Assembly (NCBI RefSeq): GCF_051401765.1
Contig: NW_027480422.1
Span: 17,936,001 to 18,000,000, forward strand
DNA length: 64,000 nt
Direction: 5' to 3'
Source of the DNA: Calliopsis andreniformis
Lineage: Eukaryota; Arthropoda; Insecta; Hymenoptera; Andrenidae
Below the pieces are notes generated by a model that had not been told where the DNA came from, ran no database searches, and worked only from the letters and a program-made list of their open reading frames with translations. Positions 36,332-49,971 of this stretch are shown in pieces. Positions within the stretch are counted from its first letter, which is position 1. Each line of letters starts with the position of its first letter. A program made the translations under genes and the position numbers.

Positions 36332-37267
36332 TCATTTCTACGTTCCGGGCAACCTAGGCTTCACTCTAGGGAGTTGTTCCACCAGGTCGAATAGTTAGGG
36401 CCTAAGAAGTCAGCGCCAGAAGCATAAAATACAATGTAAATACAACAGTTTTTCCCTTGTATAACAGGAATAATTGCAACCAGTGTGAAAGCTATGGTCA
36501 TTTCTACGTTCCAGGCAACCTAGGCTTCACTCTAGGGCGTTGCTCCACCACATCGGATAGTTAGGGCCTTAGAAGTCAATGCCAGAAGCATAAAGTATAA
36601 TATATATACAACAGTTTTTCCATCGTATAACAGGAATGATTGCAACCAGAGTGAAGGTGATGGTCATTTCTACGTTCCGGGCAACCTAGGCTTCACACTA
36701 GGGCGTTGCTCCACCAGATCGAATAGCTGGTGCCTTAGAAGTCAACGCCAGAAGCATAAAATACAATATAAATACAACAGTTTTACCATCGTATAAAACG
36801 AATAATAGCAACCAGTGTGAAAGTTATGGTCACTTCTACGTCCCGGGCAACCTAGGCATCACCCTAGGGCGTTGCTAAAACAGATCCAATAGTTAGGGCC
36901 TAAGAAGTCAACGCCGGGAGCACCAAATACAAAATAAATACAAAGTTTTTCCATCGTATAAAACGAATAATTGCAACCAGTATGACAGCTATGGTCATTT
37001 CTACGTTCCGGGCAACCTAGGCTTCACTCTAGGGCGTTGCTCAACCACATCGAACAGCTACGGCCCTAGAAGACAACGCCATAACTATTAAATACAATAT
37101 AAATACAACAGTCTTTCCATCCTATAAAACGAATGATTGCAACCAGTCTGATAGTTATGGTCAGTTCTACGTTCCGGGCAACCTAGGCTTTACTCTAGAG
37201 CATTGCTCCACCAGATCGAATAGATAGTGCCTAAGAAGACAACGCCAGAAGCATAAAATACAATATA
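36332..37267 (-). repeat. Duplicate of 27,375-28,310
   Basis: This second copy differs by scattered substitutions such as GCTAAAACAGATCC against GCTCCAACAGATCC. After its right edge it continues with the TATATAATGTATATTTGC subtype, like the region after 28,500, so the order of blocks is partly kept and partly deleted between the two sites. Confidence 0.83.
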
Positions 37268-40200
37268 AATACAACAGCTTTTCCATCGTATATAATGTAT
37301 ATTTGCAAACAGTGTGAGGGTAATGGTCATTTCTACATTCCGGGCAACCTAGGCTTTACTCTAGAGCATTGCTCCACCAGATCGAATAGTTAGGCCCTAA
37401 GAAGACAACGCCAGAAGCATAAAATACAATATAAATACAACAGCTTTTCCATCGTATATAATGTATATTTTCAAACAGTGTGAAAGTAAAGGTCATTTCT
37501 ACGTTCCGGGCAACCTAGGCTTCACTCTAGGGCATTGTTCCATCAGATCGAATAGTTAGGTCCTAAGAAGCCAACGCCAGAAGCATAAAATACAATATAA
37601 ATACAACAGTTTTTCCATCGTATATAATGTATATTTGCAAACAGTGTGAAAGTAAAGGTCATTTCTACGTTCCGGGCAACCTAGGCTTAACTGTAGGGCG
37701 TCGCTCCACCAAATCGAATAGTTAGGGCCTAAGAAGTCAGCGCCAGAAGCATAAAATACAATGTAAATACAACAGTTTTTCCCTTGTATAACAGGAATAA
37801 TTGCAACCAGTGTGAAAGCTATGGTCATTTCTACGTTCCGGGCAACCTAGGCTTCATTCTAGGGCGTTGCTCAACCACCTCGAATAGCTACGGCCCTAGA
37901 AGGCAACGCCATAACTATAAAATACAACATAAATACAACAGTCCTTCCATCGTATAAAACGAATAATTGCAACCAGTCTGATAGTTATGGTCATTGCTAC
38001 GTTCCTGGCAACCTAGGCTTCACCGTAGGGCGTTGCTCCACCAGATCGAATTGTTAGGGCCTAAGAAGTCAACGCCAACAGCATAAAATACGATATATGT
38101 ACAACAGTTTTTCCATCGTATAAAATGTATACTTGCAAACAGTGTGAAAGTAAAGGTCATTTCTACGTTCCGGGCAACCTAGGCTTTACTCTAGAGCATT
38201 GCTCCACCAGATCGAATAGTTAGGGCCTAAGAAGACAACGCCAGAAGCATAAAATGCAATATAAATACAACAGCTATTCTATCGTATATAATGTATATTT
38301 GCAACCAGTGTGAAAGTACTGGTCATTTCCACGTTCCGGGTAACCTAGGCTTCACCCTAGGGCGCTGTTCCACCAGATCGAATAGCTAGGGACTTAGAAT
38401 TCATCACCAGAAGAATAAAATACAACATATGTACAACAGTTTTTCCATCGTATAAAATGTATAATTGCAAGCAGTGTGAAGGTAATGGTCATTTCTACGT
38501 TCCGGGCAACCTAGGCTTAAATGTAGGGCGTCGCTCCACCAGATCGAATAGTTAGGGCCTAAGAAGTCAGCGCCAGAAGCATAAAATACAATGTAAATAC
38601 AACAGTTTTTCCCTTGTATAACAGGAATAATTGCAACCAGTGTGAAAGCTATGGTCATTTCTACGTTCCGGGCAACCTAGGCTTCACTCTAGGGCGTTGC
38701 TCCACCACATCGAATAGTTAGGGCCTTAGAAGTCAATGCCAGAAGCATAAAGTATAATATATATACAACAGTTTTTCCATCGTATAACAGGAATGATTGC
38801 AACCAGAGTGAAGGTGATGGTCATTTCTACGTTTCGGCAACCTAGGCTTCACTCTAGGGCGTTGCTCCACCAGATCGAAGAGCTGTGGCCTTAGAAGTCA
38901 ACGCCCGAAACATAAAATACAGTAAAAATAAAACAGTTTTTCCATCGAATAAAACGAATAATTGCAACAAGTGTTAAAGGTATGGTCACTTCTACGTCAC
39001 GCGCAAGCTAGGCTTCACTCTAGGGCGTTGCTCCATCAGATCGAATAGCTAGGACCTTAGAAGTCAAAGCCAGAAGATGAAAATACAATAAAAATGCAAC
39101 AGTTTTTCCATCGTATAGCATGAATAACTGCAACCAGTGTGAAAGTAATGGTCATTTCTACGTTCCGGGCAACCTAGGACTCATTCTAGGGCGTTGTTCC
39201 ACAAGATCGAACAGTTAGGGCCTAAGAAGTCAACGCCAGAAGCATAAAATACAATATAAATACAACAGTTTTTCGATCGTATAAAACGAATAATAGCAAC
39301 CAGTCTGAAAGTTATGGACAGTTCTACGCCCCGGGCAACCTAGGAATCACCCTAGGGCGTTGCTCCAACAGATCCAATTGTTAGGGCCTAAGAAGTCAAC
39401 GCCAGGAGCACCAAATACAAAATAAACGCAACAGTTTTTCCATCGTATTAAACGAATAATTGCAACCAGTATGAAAGCTATGGTCATTTCTACGTTCCGG
39501 GCAACCTAGGCTTCACTCTAGGGCGTTGCTCAACCACATCGAATAGCTACGGCCCTAGAAGACAACGCCATAGCTATTAAATACAATATAAATACAACAG
39601 TCTTTCCATCCTATAAAACGGATAATTGCAACCAGTCTGATAGTTATGGTCATTTCTACGTTCCGGGCAACCTAGGCTTGACTCTAGAGCATTGCTCCAC
39701 CAGATCGAATAGGTAGTGCCTAAGAAGACAACGCCAGAAGCATAAAATACAATATAAATGCAACAGCTTTTCCACCGTATATAATGTGTACTTGCAAACA
39801 GTGTGAAATTAAAGGTCATTTCTACGTTCCGGGCAACCTAGGCTTCACTCTAGGGAGTTGTTCCACCAGGTCGAATAGTTAGGGCCTAAGAAGTCAGCGC
39901 CAGAAGCATAAAATACAATGTAAATACAACAGTTTTTCCCTTGTATAACAGGAATAATTGCAACCAGTGTGAAAGCTATGGTCATTTCTACGTTCCGGGC
40001 AACCTAGGCTTCACTCTAGGGCGTTGCTCCCCCACATCGAATAGCTACGGCCTGAGAAGTCAACGCCAGAAGCATGAAATACAATAAAAATACAACAGTT
40101 ATTTCATCGTATAACAGGAATAATTGCAACAAGCCTGAAGGTAATGGCCATTTTTACGTTTCGGGTAACCTAGGCTTCACCCTAGGGCGTTGCTCCACCA

Positions 40201-40733
40201 GATCGAATGGCTAGGGACTTAGAATTCAACGCCAGAAGAATAAAATAGAACATAAGTATAACAGTTTTTCGATCGTATAAAACGAATAATTGCAACCAGT
40301 ATGAAAGTTATAGTCATTTATACGTTCCGGGCAACCTAGGCTTCACCCTAGGGCGTTGCTCCAACAGATCCAATAGTTAGGGCCTAAGAAGTCAACGCCA
40401 GGAGTACCAAATACAAAATAAATACAACAGTTTTTCCATCTTATAAAACGAATAATTGCAACCAGTATGAAAGCTATGGTCATTTCTACGTTCCGGGCAA
40501 CCTAGGCTTCACTCTAGGGCGTTGCTCAACCACATCGAATAGCTACGGCCCTAGAAGACAACGCCATAACTATAAAATACAATATAAATACAACAGTCTT
40601 TCCATCCTATAAAACGAATAATTGCAACCAGTCTGATAGTTATGGTCATTTCTACGTTCCGGGCAACCGAGGCTTTACTCTAGGGAGTTGTTCCACCAGA
40701 TTGAATAGTTAGGGCCTAAGAAGCCAACGCCAG

Positions 40734-41647
40734 AAGCATAAAATACAATATAAATACAACAGTCCTTCCATCGTATAAAACGAATAATTGCAACCAGTAT
40801 GAATGTTATGGTCATTTCTACGTTCCGAGCAGCCTAGGTTTCGCTCTATGGCGTTGCTCCACCACATCGAATAGTTAGGGCCTTAGAAGTCAATGGCAGA
40901 AGCATAAAATACAATATAAATACAACAGTTTTTCCATGTATAAAATTAATAATTGCAAAAAGTGAGGAAGTAATGGTCATTTCTACGTTCCGGGCAACCT
41001 AGGCTTCACTCTAGGGCGTTGCTCCCCCACATCGAATAGCTACGGCCTGAGAAGTCAACGCCAGAAGCATGAAATACAATAAAAATACAACAGTTATTTC
41101 ATCGTATAACAGGAATAATTGCAACAAGCCTGAAGGTAATGGCCATTTCTACGTTTCGGGTAACCTAGGCTTCACCCTAGGGCGTTGCTCCACCAGATCG
41201 AATGGCTAGGGACTTAGAATTCAACGCCAGAAGAATAAAATAGAACATAAGTATAACAGTTTTTCGATCGTATAAAACGAATAATTGCAACCAGTATGAA
41301 AGCTATGGTCATTTCTACGTTCCGGGCAACCTAGGCTACACCCTAGGGCGTTGCTCCAACACATCGAATAGTTAGGGCCTTAGAAGTCAATGCCAGAAGC
41401 ATAAAATACAATATAAATACAACAGTTTTTCCATGTATAAAATGAATAATTGCAAACGGTGAGGAAGTAATGGTAATTTCTACGTGCCGGGCAACCTAGG
41501 CATCTCTCTAGGGCGTTGCTCCACCAGTTCGAATAGCTACGGCCTAACAGGTCAACGCCAGAAGCATAAAATACAATAGAAATACAACAGCATTTCCATC
41601 GTATAAAACGAATAATTGCAACCAGTCTGATAGTTATGGTCATTTCT
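40734..41647 (-). repeat. Duplicate of 29,620-30,535
   Basis: This second copy ends inside CATTTCTACGTTCCGGGC, where the first has CATTTCGACG. Its left part is repeated again 1658 bp downstream (10 monomers; 40,801 matches 42,459), with ATGATCATTCC in place of ATGGTCATTTC. Confidence 0.88.
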
Positions 41648-42368
41648 ACGTTCCGGGCAACCTAGGCTTTACTCTAGAGCATTGCTCCACCAGATCGAAT
41701 AGTTAGCGCCTAAGAAGGCAACGCCAGAAGCATAAAATACAATATAAATACAACAGCTTTTCCATCGTATATAATGTATATTTGCTAACAGTGTGAAAGT
41801 AAAGGTCATTTGTACGTTCCGGGCAATCTAGGCTTAACTGTAGGGCGATGCTCCACCAGATCGTATAGTTAGGGACTTAGAACTCAACGCCAGAAGCATA
41901 AAATACAATATAAATACAACAGCTTTTCCATCGTATATAATGTATATTTGCAAACAGTGTGAAAGTAAAGGTCATTTCTACGTTCCGGGTAACCTAGGCT
42001 TAACTGTAGGGCGTTGCTCCACTAGATCGAATAGCTAGCGCCTTAGAAGACAACGCCCGAAGCATAAAATACAAAATAAATAGAACAGTTTTTCCATTGC
42101 ATAAAACGAATAATTGAATCCAGTGCGAAAGTTATGGTCATTTCTACGTTCCGGGCAACCTAGGCTTCACTCTATGGCGTGGCTCCACCAGCTCGAATAG
42201 CTAGGGACTTAGAATTCAACGCCAGAAGAATAAAATATAACATAAGTATAACAGTTTTTCCATCGTATAAAATGTGTAATTGCAAGCAGTGTGAAGGTAA
42301 TGGTCATTTCTACGTTCCGCGCAACCTAGGCTTTACTCTAGAGCATTGCTCCACCAGATCGAATAGCT
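41597..42368 (-). repeat. 0.77-kb segment duplicated at 43,753-44,524 (13-monomer spacing)
   Basis: Spacing is 2156 bp. Shared marks include TTAGCGCCTAAGAAG, GCAATCTAGGCTTAACTG, TAGATCGAATAGCT, AAATAAATAGAACAG, AATTGAATCCAGTGCG and GCGTGGCTCCACCAGCTC. The right monomers also recur in the five-monomer tandem repeat that follows. Confidence 0.87.
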
Positions 42369-42640
42369 AGGGACTCAGAAGTCTACAACAGAAGCATAAA
42401 ATATAATAAAGATACAACAGTTTTTCCATCGTATAAAACGAATAATTGCAACCAGTATGAATGTTATGATCATTCCTACGTTCCGAGCAGCCTAGGTTTC
42501 GCTCTATGGTGTTGCTCCACCACATCGAATAGTTAGGGCCTTAGAAGTCAATGCCAGAAGCATAAAATACAATATAAATACAACAGTCTTTCCATGTATA
42601 AAATTAATAATTGCAAACTGTGAGGAAGTAATCGTCATTT
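42345..42640 (-). repeat. Two-monomer segment duplicated at about 46,493-46,787 (25-monomer spacing)
   Basis: GACTCAGAAGTCTACAACAG, AATATAATAAAGATACAAC and CGAGCAGCCTAGGTTTCG are shared at spacing 4148 bp. The same 25-monomer distance separates the blocks near 54 and 58 kb, though that may be coincidence. Confidence 0.75.
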
Positions 42641-44296
42641 CTACGTTCCGGGCAACCTAGGCTTCACTCTAGGGCGTTGCTCCCCCACATCGAATAGCTA
42701 CGGCCTGAGAAGTCAACGCCAGAAGCATGAAATACAATAAAAATACAACAGTTATTTCATCGTATAACAGGAATAATTGCAACAAGCCTGAAGGTAATGG
42801 CCATTTTTACGTTTCGGGTAACCTAGGCTTCACCCTAGGGCGTTGCTCCACCAGATCGAATGGCTAGGGACTTAGAATTCAACGCCAGAAGAATAAAATA
42901 GAACATAAGTATAACAGTTTTTCGATCGTATAAAACGAATAATTGCAACCAGTATGAAAGCTATGGTCATTTCTACGTTCCGGGCAACCTAGGCTACACC
43001 CTAGGGCGTTGCTCCAACACATCGAATAGTTAGGGCCTTAGAAGTCAATGACAGAAGCATAAAATACAATATAAATACAACAGTTTTTCCATGTATAAAA
43101 TGAATAATTGCAAACTGTGAGGAAGTAATGGTCATTTCTACGTTCCGGGCAACCTAGGCTTCACTCTAGGGCGTTGCTCCCCCACATCGAATAGCTACGG
43201 CCTGAGAAGTCAACGCCAGAAGCATGAAATACAATAAAAATACAACAGTTATTTCATCGTATAACAGGAATAATTGCAACAAGCCTGAAGGTAATGGCCA
43301 TTTTTACGTTTCGGGTAACCTAGGCTTCACCCTAGGGCGTTGCTCCACCAGATCGAATGGCTAGGGACTTAGAATTCAACGCCAGAAGAATAAAATAGAA
43401 CATAAGTATAACAGTTTTTCGATCGTATAAAACGAATAATTGCAACCAGTATGAAAGTTATAGTCATTTATACGTTCCGGGCAACATAGGCATCACCCTA
43501 GGGCATTGCTCCAACAGATCCAATAGTTAGGGCCTAAGAAGTCAACGCCAGGAGTACCAAATACAAAATAAATAGAACAGTTTTTCCATCTTATAAAACG
43601 AATAATTGCAACCAGTATGAAAGCTATGGTCATTTCTACGTTCCGGGCAACCTAGGCTTCACTCTAGGGCGTTGCTCAACCACATCGAATAGCTACGGCC
43701 CTAGAAGACAACGCCATAACTATAAAATACAATATAAATACAACAGTCTTTCCATCCTATAAAACGAATAATTGCAACCAGTCTGATAGTTATGGTCATT
43801 TCTACGTTCCGGGCAACCGAGGCTTTACTCTAGAGCATTGCTCCACCAGATCGAATAGTTAGCGCCTAAGAAGACAACGCCAGAAGCATAAAATACAATA
43901 TAAATACAACAGCTTTTCCATCGTATATAATGTATATTTGCAAACAGTGTGAAAGTAAAGGTCATTTCTACGTTCCGGGCAATCTAGGCTTAACTGCAGG
44001 GCGTTGCTCCACCAGATCGTATGGTTAGGGACTTAGAACTCAACGCCAGGAGCATAAAATACAATATAAATACAACAGCTTTTCCATCGTATATAATGTA
44101 TATTTGCAAACAGTGTGAAAGTAAAGGTCATTTCTACTTTCCGGGTAACCTAGGCTTAACTGTAGGGCGTTGCTCCACTAGATCGAATAGCTGGCGCCTT
44201 AGAAGACAACGCCCGAAGCATAAAATACAAAATAAATAGAACAGTTTTTCCATTGCATAAAACGAATAATTGAATCCAGTGCGAAAGTTATGGTCA

Positions 44297-45126
44297 TTTC
44301 TACGTTCCGGGCAACCTAGGCTTCACTCTACGGCGTGGCTCCACCAGCTCGAATAGCTAGGGACTTAGAATTCAACGCCAGAAGAATAAAATATAACATA
44401 AGTATAACAGTTTTTCCATCGTATAAAATGTGTAATTGCAAGCAGTGTGAAGGTAATGGTCATTTCTACGTTCCGCGCAACCTAGGCTTTACTCTAGAGC
44501 ATTGCTCCACCAGATCGAATAGTTAGGGCCTAAGAAGACAACGCCAGAAGCATAAAATACAATATAAATACAACAGCTTTCCCATAGTATATAAAGTACA
44601 TTTGCATGCAGTGTGAAAGTAAAGGTCATTTCTACGTTCCGGGCAACCTAGGCTTCACTCTAGGGAGTTGTTCCACCAGATTGAATAGTTAGGGCCTAAG
44701 AAGCCAACGCCAGAAGCATAAAATACAATATAAATACAACAGCTTTTCCACCGTATATAATGTATAATTGCAATCAGTGTGAAGGTAATGGTCATTTCTA
44801 CGTTCCGGGCAACCTAGGCTTTACTCTAGAGCATTGCTCCACCAGATCGAATAGTTAGGGCCTAAGAAGACAACGCCAGAAGCATAAAATACAATATAAA
44901 TACAACAGCTTTTTCATCGTATATAATGTATATTTGCAAACAGTGTGAAAGTAAAGATCATTCCTACGTTCCGGGCAACCTAGGCTTCACTCTAGGGCAT
45001 TGTTCCACCAGATCGAATAGTTAGGGCCTAAGAAGTCAACGCCAGAAGCATAACATATAATATAAATACAACAGCTTTTCCATCGTATATAATGTATATT
45101 TGCAAACTGTGTGAAAGTAAAGGTCA
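44297..45126 (-). repeat. Five-monomer unit (830 bp), copy 1
   Basis: This is followed directly by an almost identical copy. Marks are GCGTGGCTCCACCAGCTC, AAGTACATTTGCATGCAGTG, GGGAGTTGTTCCACCAGATT, ATAATTGCAATCAGTG and AAGATCATTCCTACG. The last monomer of each copy carries CGTATATAATGTATATTTGC. Confidence 0.92.
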
Positions 45127-45956
45127 TTTCTACGTTCCGGGCAACCTAGGCTTCACTCTACGGCGTGGCTCCACCAGCTCGAATAGCTAGGGACTTAGAA
45201 TTCAACGCCAGAAGAATAAAATATAACATAAGTATAACAGTTTTTCCATCGTATAAAATGTGTAATTGCAAGCAGTGTGAAGGTAATGCTCATTTCTACG
45301 TTCCGCGCAACCTAGGCTTTACTCTAGAGCATTGCTCCACCAGATCGAATAGTTAGGGCCTAAGAAGACAACGCCAGAAGCATAAAATACAATATAAATA
45401 CAACAGCTTTCCCATAGTATATAAAGTACATTTGCATGCAGTGTGAAAGTAAAGGTCATTTCTACGTTCCGGGCAACCTAGGCTTCACTCTAGGGAGTTG
45501 TTCCACCAGATTGAATAGTTAGGGCCTAAGAAGCCAACGCCAGAAGCATAAAATACAATATAAATACAACAGCTTTTCCACCGTATATAATGTATAATTG
45601 CAATCAGTGTGAAGGTAATGGTCATTTCTACGTTCCGGGCAACCTAGGCTTTACTCTAGAGCATTGCTCCACCAGATCGAATAGTTAGGGCCTAAGAAGA
45701 CAACGCCAGAAGCATAAAATACAATATAAATACAACAGCTTTTTCATCGTATATAATGTATATTTGCAAACAGTGTGAAAGTAAAGATCATTCCTACGTT
45801 CCGGGCAACCTAGGCTTCACTCTAGGGCATTGTTCCACCAGATCGAATAGTTAGGGCCTAAGAAGTCAACGCCAGAAGCATAACATATGATATAAATACA
45901 ACAGCTTTTCCATCGTATATAATGTATATTTGCAAACTGTGTGAAAGTAAAGGTCA
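45127..45956 (-). repeat. Five-monomer unit (830 bp), copy 2
   Basis: I noticed only a few substitutions from copy 1 (AATGCTCATT against AATGGTCATT near 45,287; CATATGATATAAA against CATATAATATAAA near 45,885). After 45,956 only about 20 bp of a third unit (GGTCATTTCTACGTTCCGGG, a common monomer stretch) remain before the array changes. This is among the youngest duplications in the window. Confidence 0.92.
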
Positions 45957-48479
45957 TTTCTACGTTCCGGGTAACCTAGGCTTAACTGTAGGGCGTTGCT
46001 CCACCAGATCGAATAGTTAAGGCCTAAGAAGTCAACGCCAGGAGCATAAAATACAATATAAATACAACAGTTTTTCCCTTGTATAACAGGAATAATTGCA
46101 ACCAGTGTGAAAGCTATGGTCATTTCTACGTTCCGGGCAACCTAGGCTTCACTCTAGGGCGTTGTTCCACCACATCGAATAGTTAGGGCCTTAGAAGTCA
46201 ATGCCAGAAGCATAAAATACAATATAAATACAACAGTTTTTCCGCTGCATAATATGAATAATTTCAAACAGTGTGGAAGTAATGGTCATTTCTACGTTCC
46301 TGGCAACCTAGGCTTCACTCTAGGGCGTTGCTCCACCACGTCGAATAGCTAGGGCCTTAGAAGTCAACGCCTGAAGCATAAAGTATAATATAAATACAAC
46401 AGTTTTTCCATCGTATAACAGGAATGATTGCAACCAGAGTGAAGGTGATGTTCAGTTCTACGTTCCGGGTAACCTAGGATTCACTCTAGGGCGTTGCTCC
46501 ACCAGATCGAATAGCTAGGGACTCAGAAGTCTACAACAGAAGCATAAAATATAATAAAGATACAACAGTTTTTCCATCGTATAAAACGAATAATTGCAAC
46601 CAGTATGAATGTTATGGTCATTCCTACGTTCCGAGCAGCCTAGGTTTCGCTCTATGGCGTTGCTCCACCACATCGAATAGTTAGGGCCTTAGGAGTCAAT
46701 GCCAGAAGCATAAAATACAATATAAATACAACAGTCTTTCCATTTATAAAATGAATAATTGCAAAGAGTGAGGAAGTAATGGTCATTTCTACGTTCCGGG
46801 CAACCTAGGCTTCACTCTAGGGCGTTGCTCCACCAGATCGAATAGCTACGGCCCTAGAAGGCAACACCATAACTATAAAATACAAAATAAATACAACAGT
46901 CTTTCTATCGTATAAAACGAATAATTGCAACCAGTCTGATAGTTGTGGTCATTTCTACGTTCCGGGCAACCTAGGCTTCAATCTAGGGCGTTGCTCCACC
47001 ACGTCGAATAGCTACGGCCTTAGAAGTCAACGCCACAAGCATAAAGTATAATATAAATACAAGAGTTTTTCCATCGTATAACAGGAATGATTGCAACCAG
47101 AGTGAAGGTGATGGTCATTTCTACGTTCCGGGCAACCTAGGCTTCACTCTATGGGTTGCTCCAACAGATCGAATAGCTAGGGACTTAGAAGTCAACACCA
47201 GAAGCATAAAATAAAATATAAATACAACAGTTTTTCCATCGTATAGAACGGATAATTGCAACCAGTATGAATGTTATGGTCATTTCTACGTTCCGGGCAA
47301 CCTAGGCTTTACTCTAGGGCGTTGGCCCACCAGATCCATTAGCTAGGGCCGAAGAAGTCAACGCCAGGAGCACCAAATACAAAATATATACAACAGTTTT
47401 TCCATCGTATAAAACGAATAATTGCAACCTGTATGAAAGCTATGGTCATTTCTACGTTCCGGGCAACCTAGGCTTCACACTAGGGCGTTGCTCAGCCACA
47501 CCGAATAGCTACGGCCCTAGAAGGCAACGCCATAACTATAAAATACAAAATAAATACAACAGTCTTTCCATCGTATAAAACGAATAATTGCAACCAGTCT
47601 GATAGTTATGGTCATTGCTACGTTCCGGGCAACCTAGGCTTCACCCTAGGGCGTTGCTCCACCAGATCGAATAGTTAGGGCCTAAGAAGTCAACGCCAAC
47701 AGCATAAAATACGATATATGTACAACAGTTTTTCCATCGTATAGGATGAACAATTGCAAACAGTGAGGAAGTAATGGTCATTTCTACGTTCCGGGCAACC
47801 TAGGCTTCACTCTAGGGCGATGCTCCACCGCATTGAATAGCTACGGCCTGAGAAGTCAACGCCTGAAGCATAAAATACAATAAAAATACAACAGTTTTTT
47901 CATCGTATAACAGGAATAATTGCAACAAGCCTGAAGGTAATGGTCATTTCTACGTTTCGGGTAACCTAGGCTTCACTCTACGGCGTTGCTCCACCAGATC
48001 GAATGGCTAGGGACTTAGAATTCAACGCCAGAAGAATAAAATACAACATAAGTATAACAGTCTTTCCATCGTATAAAACGAATAATTACAACCAGTATGA
48101 AAGCTATGGTCATTTCTACGTTCCGGGCAACCTAGGCTTCACTCTAGGGCGTTGCTCAACCACGTCGAATAGCTACGGCCCTAGAAGACAACGCCATAAC
48201 TATAAAATACAATATAAATACAACAGCCTTTCCATCCTATAAAACGAATAATTGCAACCAGTCTGATAGTTATGGTCATTTCTACGTTCCGGGCAACCTA
48301 GGCTTTACTCTAGAGCATTGCTCCACCAGATCGAATAGTTAGTGCCTAAGAAGACAACGCCAGAAGCATAAAATACAATATAAATACAACAGCTTTTCCA
48401 TCGTATATAATGTCTACCTGCAAACAGTATGAAAGTAAAGGTCATTTCTACGTTCCGGGCAACCTAGGCTTCACTCTAG
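45957..48479 (-). repeat. Mosaic reverse monomers
   Basis: About 15 monomers assembled from types seen elsewhere: the TATGGCGTTGCTCC type near 46,650, the CATAACTATAAAATAC type near 46,867, 47,530 and 48,195, and the GTTTTTTCATCG type near 47,892. Apart from the short 25-monomer partner noted separately, I found no long near-identical copy, and no non-satellite sequence. Confidence 0.8.
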
Positions 48480-49306
48480 GGAGTTGTTCCCCCAGATCGA
48501 ATAGTTAGGGCCTAAGAAGTCAACGCCAGAAGGATAAAATACAATATAAATACAACAGATTTTCCATCGTATATAGTGTATATTTGCAAACAGTGTGAAA
48601 GTGAAGGTCATTTTTACGGTCCGGGCAACCTAGGCTTCACTCTAGGGCGTTGTTCCACCAGATCGAATAGTTAGGGCCTAAGAAGTCTACGCCAGAAGCA
48701 TGAAATACAATATAAATACATCAGCTTTTCCATCGTATATAATGTACATTTGCAAACAGTGTGGAAGTAATGGTCATTTCAACGTTCCGGGCAACCTCAG
48801 CTTCACTCTAGGGCGTTGCTCCACAACATCGAATAGTTACGGCCTTAGAAGTCAACGCCAGAAGCATAAAACACAATATAAATACAACAGGTTTTCCATC
48901 GTATAAAACCAATAATTGCAACCAGAATAAAAGTTATGGTCATTTCGACGTTACGGCCAACCTCGGCTTCACCCTAGGGCGTTGCTCCAGCAGATCCAAT
49001 AGTTAGGGCCTAAGAAGTCAACGCCAGAAGCATAAAATACAATATAAATACAACAGTTTTTCCATCGTATAACTGGAATAATTGCAACCAGTGTGAAAGT
49101 TATGGTCATTTCTACGTTCCGGCCAAACTCGGCTTCACTCTAGGGCGATGCTACACCAGATCGAATAGCTAGCGCCTTAGAAGACAACGCCAGAAGCATA
49201 AAATACAATATAAATACATCAGTTTTTCCATCGTATAAAAAGAATTATTGCGACCAGTGTGAAAGTAATGGTCTTTTCTACGTTTCGGGCAACATAGGCT
49301 TCACTC

Positions 49307-49971
49307 TTGGACGTTGCCCCACGAGATCGGATAGCTAGGACCTTAGAAGTCAACGCCAGAAGAATAAAATACAATAAAAATACAACAGTTTTTCCATTGT
49401 ACAAAATGAATAATTGCAACCAGTGTGAAAGTGATGGTCATTTCCACGTTCCGGGCAACTTAGGCTTCACTCTAGGGCGTTGCCCCACCACATCGAATAA
49501 GTACGGCGTTAGAAGTCAACGCCAGAAGCATAAAACACAATATAAATACAACAGGTTTTCCATCGTATAAAACCAATAATTGCAACCAGTATAAAAGTTA
49601 TGGTCATTTCGACGTTCCGGCCAACCTCGGCTTCACCCTAGGGCGTTGCTCCAGCAGATCCAATAGTTAGGGCCTAAGAAGTCAACGCCAGAAGCATAAA
49701 ATACAATATAAAAACAACAGTTTTTCCATCGTATAACTGGAATAATTGCAACCAGTGTGAAATTTATGGTCATTTCTACGTTCCGGCCAACCTCAGCTTC
49801 ACTCTAGGGCGATGCTACACCAGATCGAATAGCTAGCGCCTTAGAAGACAACGCCAGAAGCATAAAATACAATATAAATACATCAGGTTTTTCCATCGTA
49901 TAAAAAGAATTATTGCAACCAGTGTGAAAGTAATGGTCTTTTCTACGTTTCGGGCAACATAGGCTTCACTC
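49307..49971 (-). repeat. Four-monomer unit (665 bp), copy 1
   Basis: Marks are GGACGTTGCCCCACGAGATC, CATTGTACAAAATGAA, AAGTACGGCGTTAGAAG, TAAAACACAATATAAATAC, GTTCCGGCCAACCTCGGC and AAAAAGAATTATTGC. It matches 52,959-53,623 at spacing 3652 bp (22 monomers). A partial earlier copy of its right half lies at about 48,835-49,306. The odd base of 665 comes from an added base in the T-run (CAGGTTTTTCC near 49,883). Confidence 0.88.
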
